DNA of 64,000 nt. Origin: Nectonema munidae (lineage: Eukaryota > Nematomorpha > Nectonematoida > Nectonematidae). The stretch is from positions 372,001 through 436,000 of the forward strand of contig JAUIRK010001034.1 in the NCBI GenBank assembly GCA_030549495.1. Reading direction: 5' to 3'. Below the pieces are notes generated by a model, which saw only the letters and a program-made list of their open reading frames with translations, did not search any database and had not been told where the DNA came from. Below, in pieces: positions 30,401-39,309 of the stretch. Made by a program: the position numbers and the translations under genes. Each line of letters opens with the position of its first letter. Position 1 is the stretch's first letter.

Positions 30401-33400
30401 TATATTTTTCGCATAGTAATAATCATCATCGTTCAAACTAATACATTTTCCATTTTTTTACATTTTTCACTTATCAAATTCTGAAATTTAAAGCTACAAT
30501 TTTTGTATGATGCACATTGTCAAAAGGAAATCCTTTGCTTGTAGACATAAATGAAAACAGGATATAATAAAAATAAAATATATCTCAACTCTACAATGAT
30601 CAGAAAGCGTGTTATCGTGCTCGATGCCAGAACTTCTAAAAAGCACGGATTCTACGCTTCTCAAAGATACCGAATCTGAATATTCATCCTAGCATCCATA
30701 CAACAACGCTAAATATATTAGAGTGCATTACTTGTCGCATATACGGTTCTTGCGCCTTGGCTACTTTTCCCACGCATGCATTATTCACAGGAACTGTTCT
30801 CCAACCGAGAATCTACAACAGCAAAATAAAGAAGTTTTACTTGATATTTTGTTTAAAAATACCTTGATGTAGCGCTCAGAAGCCATCTTTTTGAATAAAT
30901 CTTCACAGTGAAAAGCGGTCGCTTTTTCTAGAAAGAATATTCCAGTGGCATATTTACCAGGTTCAGGCAGTGAAATGTCAATATCTCTAAAAAAAAATAC
31001 CATATTTAAATTGTTCGAATATAAATTTGGCAATCTCTTAGTAATGTTAAAGCAGCTTTTATTGAATCTTAACATTTTGGAAAAAACGAAGCCAAATTGT
31101 ATTTCTCAATATAGGATATACAACGTTTTTCGATCTATTACTTTCTTTCAACAAAAAAGCTGACAAACCAAGTAAACTTCATTATATTTAAGCGATAAAT
31201 ATCGAAATAATATAGGACAAGTTGCAGTTCGGATCAAACCTGTTTATATTCTATTCATAATATTTCATTTCTTTCATCAAAAATTAGAATGCAAGTATGC
31301 ACTTAATTTCGTGGCTAGGAAAGAGATAACAACGAGAAAGAGTTCGTTTTATCAACTAAAGAAGTGCACTACACGCGCTTTTTAAAATCACCTTGCACTC
31401 TTATAATCACGGAGACCACATTATAAAGTTTATTTTTATCATCGCATTTTCAGTAATTGCGAGCGTCTGAAATTTTTACATTCATTTTTGCTTCACAAGA
31501 CTCGTATTCAAGTCTTATAAACGGGTGTATAATAAGAGTAGTTAAAATCTAGTATGATAAAGTTGTGTTTTACCGAGCAACTGATTTAAAAAAGTGATGA
31601 GGTATTGAAGTCATCACTCCAGCACCGTCTCCGCTGTCATTATCACATCCACAAGCTCCTCGGTGTGCCAAACGCGTTAAAATGGTCTTGGCATTGTTGA
31701 CGATCTAATGATAAAATAAGTTGAATAAGCTGATCACTTAATCCATAAAATAAAGAGCAAAATGATAAACTTTGATCAAAACAATAAAAACAGAGCAATG
31801 CAATGTTTCGCAAACGGAAGCTAACAGTGAAAAGGAGGGCAATAAATAAATTGAGGGAGTAAAATAAATCCTCGCATTTTATCCCACTTCAGATATTTCA
31901 TTAATTTGTATATATTCATTCCTGCATGTGCTAAAAATTTAGCAATTTCTATCGAAGATGATTAATATTCCTAAATTTTCTAAAAGTTAAGCATTAATTA
32001 CTATTTAATATGTATAATTGATAAAAGTTCTTTTCTTCTCATCAAAAATCCTAGAGTAGGAAGCATATTTTCCCCAAAACAATAATTTTAGGTGTAATCG
32101 ATAGAGAAGGTTGCAATTCAGAATGAGTCAAAACCGGTGCTAGTGGTTTTCCTTGGCCCGATTTTCTATTGCACTGTTTCATAACTTTTCCACCCCATTA
32201 TTCAATTTTAATTTTTGGTTATGGGAATTACACGCCCCTAAATATTTCAACCAAGGTAACCAGTATATTCATTCATTTTAAAAATATGATATCCCCTCCC
32301 CTTCCCTATAAAATTATTTGGTTATGCGAAAATTAATTTCGTTTATATTTACTTACACACATTCCCATAATGTGAAATGAGTCCAAAAAATTTTATTGAA
32401 AGAATTTATTAAGTAAGACGCAAGACATTGATTAAAACAGACTTAATAAAGTTAGTTGTGATATTCTAGCTGTCATATGTTTGATTCAGCCAATTAAAAT
32501 TGCAAAGAGGTATGATGAATAAATGTGAATCCCCATTTATCCCTCCTACTAATTAGAGTCACAAATAATAGTCGGTCTTCTCATAGAGATATTTATACAA
32601 ATTTTTTTTTATTTCATTACCCTTTAAAAGAATTAAATTACCGGTAGTAAGTAATTTATGCAAAATTTTGGAAGCAGTGTTCTATTACAGCAGTTGGTAA
32701 AGTCTAATCTTAAATCTTCATCCGTTAATGTCATGTCTTATACTAAACGACCTCTCCCGTCTGATCTTATGCTTAAAGACAGAACTTAACTGGTTAATTA
32801 CAAGAATCATGATTCTGTTTATATAATATTCTTTCGATGGAAAAAGTATACAAATCACTTTGATAAAAATATTTTGTAAATATAATAAGAAATTTAAATT
32901 TTAAACGATGCGTTCTAGGAATGATAAACTGTTTGCGTCAACTAAGCATGGCTATCAATATAAATCTGCCTTCAGGGCACTTTCATGTATGATAAACATT
33001 TTTGAAGCTAAAAATCCGAAATTTTATATTTAAAAATAAGTTTATCGTTATTTATTCCCATCAAATTCTATTTCAAAACATGAAAGATATATGACATTAT
33101 AACTATATAAATAATAATCAATTAACTAAATCACGGGTGTGAAGTGAAACATAAGGCGTGCGGGTCGCATTTAATTAGCCAACAATTTAATCAATGAGTT
33201 ACGACTTCAGATTTCTATTTTACATCTTCTCAGTCGATGCATCAGAAGTAGCATCAGATTTTAAAAGGTGGAAATGAATCTGAAATAAAACTATTGGCTC
33301 CAAAAAGTTTAGATATGTTTAGCACGATTTATCTTTACGAGCAAATTTTTAACGAGACAAGGTAGAGAAGAAGAACAACACCTGATCATATAAATGAAAC

Positions 33401-36335
33401 ATTGACACTTCCCAAGTTAAACAAAGGCTTTTTTAAGACTGTTAATTTGTGAAAAATTGGATAACTTAACTGAAATTTTAAAGTAAATACTTAACTTGTC
33501 ATTTAAAAGAAGGAAGGTTATAAGATTCATTTTTAAAGATATTTTTACTTTGAATGTTACGAATTTTCTTCCATCAAATGAATAGTAGAAACGAAAACAA
33601 TTATTTTTTCCGTTTTTCTAATCTTTTCTTTTTGCAACACTGCTTTCTTAATATATTAATTTTTTATATCTTTTAGAACGAAAATCGTTTTTCATACGGT
33701 TACTTTTTATCTTTATTAGCAATTTCTTTCTTTTTAAACTTTCTGTTTAATTTCCTTGTTCTTTCTTTAATAATCTTGACTTAATCGTGACATTGGAGAC
33801 CTTTCTTATCCTTTTTTCTATCTATTAAAAATCAAAGCGTTTATTAAATCAAAGGTTAATAAACGTTGCAAATATAATTACAAATTTTTTAAATTTGTAT
33901 ATTTTTTGAAGGCCCATCAAAAGATTGGTGTAGTTGAATTGATATTTGAAAATGTGAAGCGAATCATTCAATGATTGCCTTCAGCATTGCAATAATTCAT
34001 GTGAATGTTTTCTAAGAATTTATGTATTAATTAGGAAAAAATTGAGAATTAAGAGACCATATTGGCAATAGAATAAAATTTCTTTCGATCTAAAAAATTT
34101 ATAGAAGTGCCAAACACCTTCGTAATTAATTTTCCTAGAAATTATGATTACTTCTGAGATAGTCAAAAAAAAGTGGTGCTACTGAATTTATTATTATAAA
34201 TCATTTTACAATGAATGAAAAAAAAGAAAACCATTGTTAGATTTTTGCTAAACTCGTTGACCAGAAAGACATGAAGCATATCAACACCTCTACAAGTTTT
34301 TTGTATATATCGTTGAAAGTTTAGAAATGATAGGTTATAAACGTTATGTTGATAAGTATGGTGCTAGCTTAAATGACTCAAATGGCAGTACTCCCAGTAC
34401 ACCAGGGTTAGAACTATACAAATGTAATCCATTAGATCCAATGAAAAGCATAAAACAATTGAGTTAACCTAGGATACTTTTACTGTGCTCAAATGAGTAT
34501 CTATCTTTCAATTATGACTGCCTTTTATTAGATTTGTCTGAAAATCCATATTTCAGCTAAAAACTTCATTCTTAACACACGTGTCAAATTGTAAAGTGAT
34601 GTGAATCTTGTAAGGTAGCTTTTTTCATGAAAACGACATTAGCATTTACGCACATAAGTAGGTGGCAAGGGGCGGTGCTAGACATCATTCCAGGAGGCGC
34701 TAGAAGCGTCCGTCTTAATGACACGAAATTGGTCTATCTATTTCTCTCCTGCGGCTTTTTTGTTTCTTTTACAAAGGATTATTCACGAAAACACTTCTTT
34801 TTACGTAAATAACTAATTGCGCTAACTTGGTTTTCTAATCATTTTGGGGTTAGGTGGTAGGAATATGTTAGCATTTACACTTTCTATTAATATTATAATT
34901 GCTTAGCAGTGGTTCCCAGCCGTGGGGTCGCCAAGACCTGAAAATAAAACATTGTAAACTCTTATTTCTAAAAGTTTTTTGGTTATACAGTCGCATATTG
35001 GTTGAGGGATAGTGGATAATTTTTTATCTATTTTTTACAAAGATAAATGAAAAAAGTACGAAGAAGAGAAAAGCACAAAGATGATAAATCAATTTTAATA
35101 TTCATCTTTTAGAAAGAAGACATAGAGAGGGAAGAAAAAGCTCTCAAATAACCAGTGATTAATTATCTTCGTGTTTTCTCATACAATCATAATCGTGTGA
35201 TTCACACCTACTCTCATGATGGGAGTTTGGCGCGCAAAAGGGGTCGGCTAGTAATTTAATATTTCATTTCAGATTCTTTGGTCATGTCCAAAAAGCGGGT
35301 GTACAAAGAAGAATTTCTTAGAACTGGATTTACGTGTCTCATCGATCATTGAACCGAAAAACCACAATGCGTTGTATGTGGGAAAGTGCTTAAATAAAAT
35401 AAGTTCAAGAGCAATCCCCTGGGAAAACGCCTAACTCTGGCAGAGAAGGATCTTGAGTATTTAAAGTCGAAAGAAGAACAACTGAAAAGTCAGAGGGTAG
35501 ACAACTCTAATCAGACGGGGTGTTCAACAAGCAACAACACGTGCGCATTCTGTTATAAAAAGAATTGCTAAGTGCACACAATTGAAGAAAAGTTGGTAAA
35601 GCCAGCAACCCTGGATATGGTTCGTCCCATCCTTGAAGATGCTGCATTGAAAAAATTGAAGCTATTTCGCTGTCAGATAACACAATCAAAAATTCAGCTT
35701 GCAGTCAACTGAAATCAGTGACGATGTACAGCTCTTGGTATATGCCCTGTACCAAGGCAAGGCAAGAGTGACATTGAAGAAAACTTGCTGTTCTGTAAAC
35801 GACTGTAGACAACAAGTTAATTATTTTAACATTAATAATAATTAACATTTATTATTTAAAATTGCAAGTTTTTAACAGTTTTGACATTGTTCTTATATAT
35901 TAAAGGAAAAAATAACAAATTAAAGCTAGTAGTTAATTAGTTAGATATAATTAGTAACTTGGTTAATTAAATTAGTTAAGCAAAAAAAGTCATTTTTTTT
36001 CGTAAATGTATTTTTTCTGTTGAAACTTTGTCACATTCAACAATTTATTGGCATATGTCCGTCCATAGATATTCAGTTATACAGCCGACAACGTTTGGCA
36101 CATAAAGATATATAAAGAATATGGAAATAATGTATGAAACTAGAGTGCGAGTATAGCACATACAACATTACTATATCTACTAGCAATGGGCATAAATAAA
36201 ATTGATTGAAAATACCTCGTTAGAGCATGTTCCATCGATATTTACGATAAATCCAGCACCGCAAGAGTATTTTTCAAATTCCTTCCTATACAAGCCAAAA
36301 TCCTTTTCTGTACTTTTTGAAAAGTTAGAAGCCAT
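2931..36335 (-). CDS. GOGAT: Glutamate synthase (GOGAT), 24 exons, 3' end off the window
   Basis: Glutamate synthase makes two glutamates from glutamine and 2-oxoglutarate. I assigned 24 exons, 5' to 3': 36216-36335, 31574-31704, 30863-30986, 30732-30812, 26165-26212, 23399-23494, 22230-22366, 21979-22183, 21422-21688, 21248-21367, 20843-21198, 13165-13444, 12394-12647, 11875-12088, 10718-10915, 10534-10665, 6993-7250, 5855-5971, 5600-5800, 4249-4429, 3985-4193, 3729-3932, 3197-3463, 2931-3144. Every border is AG/GT and all phases agree, giving about 1,471 residues with no stop. The last exon ends in phase 1 after GCEYMTG, so the gene continues leftward. Animal and fungal enzymes usually carry a fused NAD(P)H-oxidising small subunit, which would be encoded beyond the edge. 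The many introns rule out bacterial contamination. No frameshift is seen, so the gene looks functional. The reductant (NADH or other) cannot be told from this part. Confidence 0.95.
3729..7250 (-). CDS. GOGAT: GOGAT exons 17-22: FMN / 3Fe-4S synthase domain
   Basis: Exons 17-22 encode about residues 922-1311, the (beta/alpha)8 barrel that binds FMN and 2-oxoglutarate and adds ammonia. Visible motifs are [11 protein letters not shown] and [10 protein letters not shown] (exon 17), [18 protein letters not shown] (exon 18), [18 protein letters not shown] and [13 protein letters not shown] (exon 19), and [20 protein letters not shown] (exon 20). The 3Fe-4S cysteines have the expected C-x5-C-x4-C spacing at C1200, C1206 and C1211 ([16 protein letters not shown], exon 21). 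All residues expected for catalysis and cluster binding in this part are present, so the copy looks active. Confidence 0.93.
4862..5075. repeat. SINE-like repeat with a (TAG)n tail
   Basis: About 210 bp unlike its AT-rich surroundings, ending in four to five TAG repeats near 5055-5070. Read on the minus strand it has a tRNA-like pair of promoter boxes: GGCTAGTTGGTTAATGC resembles box A and AGTTCAAACCTC resembles box B, at tRNA-like spacing. The TAG tail instead suggests a plus orientation, so the strand is left open. No coding potential is seen. Confidence 0.4.
6535..6648 (-). repeat. Fragment of hAT-MITE family B
   Basis: Inverted, diverged copy of part of the 15473-16092 repeat. The shared core includes ATTTGAACAAGAGCCCAT and the following GTCAAATRTTTTT. 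It ends at CAGAGGC, the same terminal hexamer-plus-one used by that family. Confidence 0.55.
8280..8742. repeat. hAT-like MITE, family D (TAGAGATG ends), in a GOGAT intron
   Basis: It starts TAGAGATGTACCGG and ends GTCATCTCT, so the ends are short imperfect inverted repeats. The ends resemble those of the better preserved element at 19297-19978. No target duplication could be matched, and there is no ORF of note. The intron around it (7251-10533) otherwise shows nothing recognisable apart from the MITE at 10397. Confidence 0.4.
10397..10490 (-). mobile_element. piggyBac-type MITE, internally deleted copy
   Basis: A 94-bp inverted copy of the 131-bp MITE at 40021-40151, lacking about 37 bp near one end. 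It starts CCCATTTAAGGCC after TTAG and ends AAATGGT before TTAA, matching a piggyBac-style TTAA target site with one base changed. The internal words CAGACGATATCTA and CGCAGACGATTTATATTC are shared by both copies. It sits just left of GOGAT exon 16, whose donor is at 10532-10533. Confidence 0.7.
10534..21198 (-). CDS. GOGAT: GOGAT exons 11-16: central domain with an acidic insertion
   Basis: Exons 11-16 encode roughly residues 444-921, the structural domain between the amidotransferase and synthase halves. Family landmarks are [17 protein letters not shown] and [19 protein letters not shown] across the exon 11/12 junction, [10 protein letters not shown] (exon 12), LSDRAAN (exon 13), [13 protein letters not shown] (exon 14), [12 protein letters not shown] (exon 15) and GGEAHINNP (exon 16). 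Exon 11 carries an insertion that the family normally lacks: a low-complexity Asn/Asp run (21051-21093) and flanking hydrophilic residues, probably a surface loop. The intron between exons 11 and 12 (13445-20842) is about 7.4 kb and is filled with transposons. Confidence 0.92.
11767..11850 (+). repeat. Fragment of hAT-MITE family B beside GOGAT exon 14
   Basis: It starts CAGAGGCAGTAATGTAGCC and shares AATTTGAACAAGAGC with the 6535-6648 and 15473-16092 copies. It ends about 25 bp from the splice donor of GOGAT exon 14 (11875-12088). Confidence 0.5.
13565..15368 (+). mobile_element. hAT transposon (ZMYM1-like), 1.8 kb, decayed, in the GOGAT exon 11/12 intron
   Basis: The ends are CAGTGGCGGATTTAAGG and, inverted at the right, CACGCGCGGATCCAAG, typical of this hAT group. 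Both sides are flanked by ATATC, shorter than the usual 8-bp duplication. Transposase remains run on the plus strand from about 13990. They include CETRWVEK near 14163, an open frame at 14301-14669 ending in [13 protein letters not shown], and a C-terminal dimerisation block at 14874-15146 with [14 protein letters not shown] and RRMLLINPL. The reading frame changes at least three times between these parts, so it cannot make an intact transposase. The N-terminal zinc finger is not recognisable. Confidence 0.8.
15473..16092 (+). mobile_element. hAT-type MITE, family B, about 620 bp, with ends and target duplication
   Basis: It starts CAGAGGCGCACATCC and ends with the inverse of CAGAGGCCACATCCGG. 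The flanks are ATTTATAC on the left and ATTTATCG on the right, an 8-bp target duplication with two changes. There is no transposase. It is the most complete copy of a family with pieces at 6535, 11767, 41290, 52955 (inverted) and 56375 (inverted). It lies directly left of the Tigger element, in the same GOGAT intron. Confidence 0.7.
16141..18060 (-). mobile_element. Tigger (pogo-like, Tc1/mariner superfamily) transposon, TIGD1-like, truncated
   Basis: The minus strand encodes most of a TIGD1-like transposase. The order is part of the helix-turn-helix ([16 protein letters not shown], near 18040), [12 protein letters not shown] (near 17770), the long open frame 16958-17734, and a C-terminal tail 16433-16957 ending EKFEGFNL and a stop. 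In the DDE domain the first Asp ([11 protein letters not shown]) and the third (MDQGAIS) are present. The usual LLIDNAPGHP reads LLLLAPCHP, so the second Asp is gone and the enzyme should be dead. One frame change lies near 17810 and another near 16590. The right end of the DNA (low coordinate) keeps the terminal repeat CAAGTGGTCCTCACTTAACG after TATATA. The opposite end and the first 40 or so residues are missing. Confidence 0.88.
18564..18617. repeat. Two-copy direct repeat, 24 bp, period 30
   Basis: The same 24 bases (beginning TTCATTGTTATCAAGG) occur at 18564-18587 and 18594-18617, separated by six bases. It is non-coding and lies in the large GOGAT intron. Confidence 0.85.
19297..19978. 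mobile_element. hAT-like MITE, family D, 682 bp
   Basis: The ends are TAGAGATGTATCGTATAA and, inverted, TAGAGATGTATTGGATG. The flanks ATATAAAC and ATATAGAC form an 8-bp target duplication with one change, which fits hAT. There is no transposase-like ORF; the 65-codon frame inside has no recognisable content. Related material is seen at 8280-8742 and 36500-36770. Confidence 0.65.
21248..36335 (-). CDS. GOGAT: GOGAT exons 1-10: class II glutamine amidotransferase domain
   Basis: Exons 1-10 encode residues 1-443. The ATG at 36335 opens a 24-residue leader ([10 protein letters not shown]...) followed by Cys25 in [13 protein letters not shown]. This is where the family's nucleophilic cysteine sits, exposed after propeptide removal in known enzymes. 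Further family blocks are [15 protein letters not shown] (exon 2), [19 protein letters not shown] (exon 7), [12 protein letters not shown] (exon 8, ammonia/glutamine site) and MEPWDGPAL plus [10 protein letters not shown] (exon 9). Exon 5 is only 48 bp and exon 4 only 81 bp; both are placed by phase and by fit to the family. No other in-frame ATG with a better leader lies just upstream, so this start is preferred, although a non-coding first exon further right is possible. Confidence 0.92.
23558..23887. repeat. Probable hAT-like MITE with CAGTGG end, in a GOGAT intron
   Basis: It starts CAGTGGACCTTAACCTAAG. Near 23870-23887 it carries the roughly inverse GGTAAAAAGGTTGACAGC, as in MITEs of the CAGTGGTTCTTAACCTTT type. 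G-rich subterminal stretches (AGCGGGCGTGGAGAG) stand out from the AT-rich intron. No target duplication could be matched. Confidence 0.4.
23900..26160. other. GOGAT intron between exons 5 and 6, no further feature
   Basis: AT-rich intron sequence without a recognisable ORF, repeat end or structural motif. It runs from the 23558-23887 MITE to the 48-bp exon 5. Confidence 0.5.
26213..30731. other. GOGAT intron between exons 4 and 5
   Basis: A 4.5-kb AT-rich intron. At 28650 the words CAGAGACGTAGCCAGACTTT resemble the end of a hAT element, but no partner end or transposase was found. The open frames here (for example 29497-29736 on the minus strand) show no family motif. Confidence 0.4.
34907..35815 (+). 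mobile_element. Decayed ZBED-type hAT transposon in GOGAT intron 1
   Basis: It starts CAGTGGTTCCCAGCCGTGG, the usual terminal repeat of ZBED5/FAM200-like hATs. From the ATG at 35284 it reads [20 protein letters not shown], a stop, then [13 protein letters not shown], which is the first half of the BED zinc finger. This is followed by [37 protein letters not shown] and, in another frame, [10 protein letters not shown]. At least four stops or frame changes are seen. The right end was not identified and the C-terminal half of the transposase is absent. Confidence 0.75.
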
Positions 36336-36774
36336 TGCAATTATTCTAATTTGATTAAAAATAAATGTGAAAATAGTAGACCAATTTTCCCACCTGTGGG
36401 ATAACTAGCATAAGTTCAACTTCATCAATAATAACAATATTTATAATTAAAAGCACCCCTAAAACTTTTACACATAAAATAATTTTTTGAACACGCTATA
36501 TATTATACCGCAAAGTTTTTTTCGGAATTTTGAATTTTTACTTTTTCCAAAATTCTATAAGTATATCTTTATAATGACACATATACATTGACATCTCTCT
36601 AAATTTAAAGAAAGTATGAAACGTGTGCTTGATTAGAATAGCTGTTATGATATCAGCATCTGTTAAAACAATTAATTTTAAAAAGCGCATTCGCATCCTC
36701 TAGGATGCCAAATTTGATATCAACATCCGCTTCCAAGGCAAAAATTTCGCATCCGATACACCTCTACTATATAT

Positions 36775-37110
36775 ATGTGGCGCACATCCTAAAATATTAT
36801 TGGGGTGGGCGAATTTTTTTGCAATTTTCAAAATTAGTGGTCTGGAAATACCACGGGAGACCAAATATTCAAGCAATCCTTTAAAATAGAGTGTATTCAG
36901 CGCATACCTAAATTTATAAGACTAATTTATTTTTTTCTTCAAAATTGATGAATTTAAATACTGCTATCATTCCAGCGAAAATATTTTAATTAAATTTACA
37001 TAACGCATGCACACTAGTTTAAAAAAATCCAAAACTATTGGGGCGGAGGGCAATATGCTTTTCCTATCACCCCCCCCCCCCCCTTCGCCTCATTTCGATG
37101 TGCGCACCTG
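36775..37110. mobile_element. hAT-type MITE, about 335 bp (GGCGCACATCC ends)
   Basis: The left end TGTGGCGCACATCC and the inverted right end CAGGTGCGCACATCG are imperfect terminal repeats. A long stretch containing TTAGTGGTCTGGAAATACCA is nearly identical to 43980-44050, the start of the nested element at 43936-45799. A run of about 16 C lies near the right end. No target duplication was matched. It lies 440 bp upstream of the GOGAT start codon. Confidence 0.65.
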
Positions 37111-37379
37111 ATTCCAGTTATTCTTTCTTGAATTTGATTGAATCATTTTCGTTATCAATATTTAAAAAAAATTCATTATAAGATTAACTACTCTATTTTG
37201 CCACAAAAAAATAAACACATATTTAATTTTTAAAATATTAAAAGTACAAGTGTGACATAACTTTGAAATATGCTTCACATTTATGTAAGAAATAGGTTTT
37301 CTATATATAATAATTCCAACATATTAAGTATATTCAATGTAGCATTGTTGTAGCAGTATATTCTTGCCTATTTATATTG

Positions 37380-37487
37380 AAGGATATATAACTCATCGTT
37401 ATCGTTTTCGTTAGTGTAAAAAATATTTAGTTCGTTATCGTTATCGAAAAATTAACGAAAATATCGTTCTTTTCACAACTCTAACAA
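37380..37487. repeat. Repeat end with CGTTATCG motifs
   Basis: Several CGTTATCGTTATCG words end in TTCACAACTCTAAC, whose inverse GTTAGAGTTGTGAA resembles ends of some hAT MITEs. The opposite end is not visible. Confidence 0.3.
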
Positions 37488-37851
37488 TTAGTGAGATGAG
37501 AGGGCGAGACTTTACAGATTCTGTCTTTCTTTGTAAAAAATCGATATATTGTTTGTCACTTTTTTATATTGAGTCGATATTCGGGTTCAGACCCAATGAA
37601 AATACACTATTATAAAATGTTTATAATATATGTAAATTCACTATTTTAATGCCATTTTTAGAAAATCGTTGACTTTTGTTAAAATCAGATTTTAAACTAA
37701 AAATTGCTGAAATATCAGATTTTACCACATGGGTACCGCAAAGTTTCCAAAGTTAAACAAAGGCGCAACACTGTAAATAATATCGAAAAGCACTGAGTGA
37801 GATGGTAGAAATGCGATCATCACAATTTCAAGCAAGGTAATTCATTCGACT

Positions 37852-37988
37852 TGATAAAATCCTTGCAGCTACGTTCGGATTGGGAGCTGACAGTGTGAGT
37901 GTAAGGTTGGGTAATAATGGTGATGTATTATTCACTGCAAAAAATGTATTTTAATAAATTGTGAAAATTTGAGAAAAAAGTTAGCCCC
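37852..37988 (+). repeat. hAT-MITE family A fragment
   Basis: Diverged copy of the 61803-61987 repeat. It shares CTTGATAAAATC, a GGGTAATAATGGTG word and the AATAAATTGTGAAAATTT block. It breaks off before the terminal CGCCTCTG. Confidence 0.5.
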
Positions 37989-37989
37989 T

Positions 37990-39300
37990 GGAAAATAAAT
38001 TAAATTATTTTATACAATATAAAATATTTTTAAAAAATAAACTTTGAAAAATCTTTTTATTGTATTATTAATCAAAAAATTACTTCTCTTGAAAATCTAA
38101 TTATGTAAAGAAATATCTAACATCTAACTTTCTCAATTTTTTGTTTCCTTGTTGTTTAGATTTAGGAAATTATTTTATAGAACACAATGAAATAGAATTG
38201 ATATTAACCAAATTATAATGCTTTTAAAGAAGAAAATGCAAACAATAATATGTCAATACAAAGAAAAATCATTTTAAAAAAACATATTTTGAAATAAATT
38301 AAAATAAATGACATTTACAATATTAGGTGTCTGAGTATGAATAACTGAAACTTTAAATAATTTTTCGTTAGAATGTCTTTAATCTTATAGAAGTTATTGA
38401 TTGATCAATTTAATAGCATTTCATTGGTTAAAATTGTATAGAATGACAATTTGTGCTATCCACAATTTTAATTAAAACTTCTAATATCATTTTAAAGATA
38501 AAATGATACGATAGAGAGAGATATAATACACCCATATATGGTAAGTCTGTAAATAAAATATATTCAGCATTAACAACATACATCCTTTATAATCTACAGA
38601 AGCTCGCTTATAAAAATTAATGAAACAAATCATATTAAATCTTTCCAAGACAATTCACCAAAAATACAAGGCATAATAAATAAAGAGCAAATTTATGTAC
38701 ACACAGAAAGTAGTCGCAATTAAAAACATCTAACTTGGTATTCATAGTTTTTTCACACATTAATATGTAGAGAAGTTACATTTAAAATCAATGTTGTCTC
38801 AACGTGTTTCGTTTGAACGCTAACTAAATTTCTTTCTTACAAATATGAATATATACAAGGATTGAGCGATGAAATACACTACAAAGTATAAATACGTAAA
38901 CCATGTTTCTGTTAATAATATTGATATATCGAATAGAAGCTTGCATTGGACGGCCACTTGAGTAGGTTTGCGAGACAATATTAGTAATGCGGTTTCAATA
39001 TTAGTACTGCGGGTTAACTTGTAAAATTGTGGATATTTGCTAATTAATTCTTAAAAAATTGTAGAATTTATAAGATGTTCTCATTCATAGCTCATATCCG
39101 ATTACATAAAGTCCAGCAGAATGATCATTTTACATCACCAAAGCTCCCATTTCCTTCTTTAGATAAAGTACATTTTTTATTATATAAACATTACATGAAA
39201 GAATTTTCCTATACTTGGTGTTGTTGGGGGTAATGTTTTATGAATTACTGAAAAAATTTTATGCTACTAGTAAGCGTAACATTTCAGAATTCAAATTAGC
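37990..39300. other. Intergenic, no feature recognised
   Basis: AT-rich DNA with no convincing ORF, inverted ends or RNA-like structure. Confidence 0.5.
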
Positions 39301-39309
39301 AACAAAGTT

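Noticed and set aside
2931-36335. GOGAT as bacterial contamination or lateral transfer
   Set aside because: 24 exons with consensus splice sites, and intron-borne animal transposons throughout, show a resident nuclear gene.
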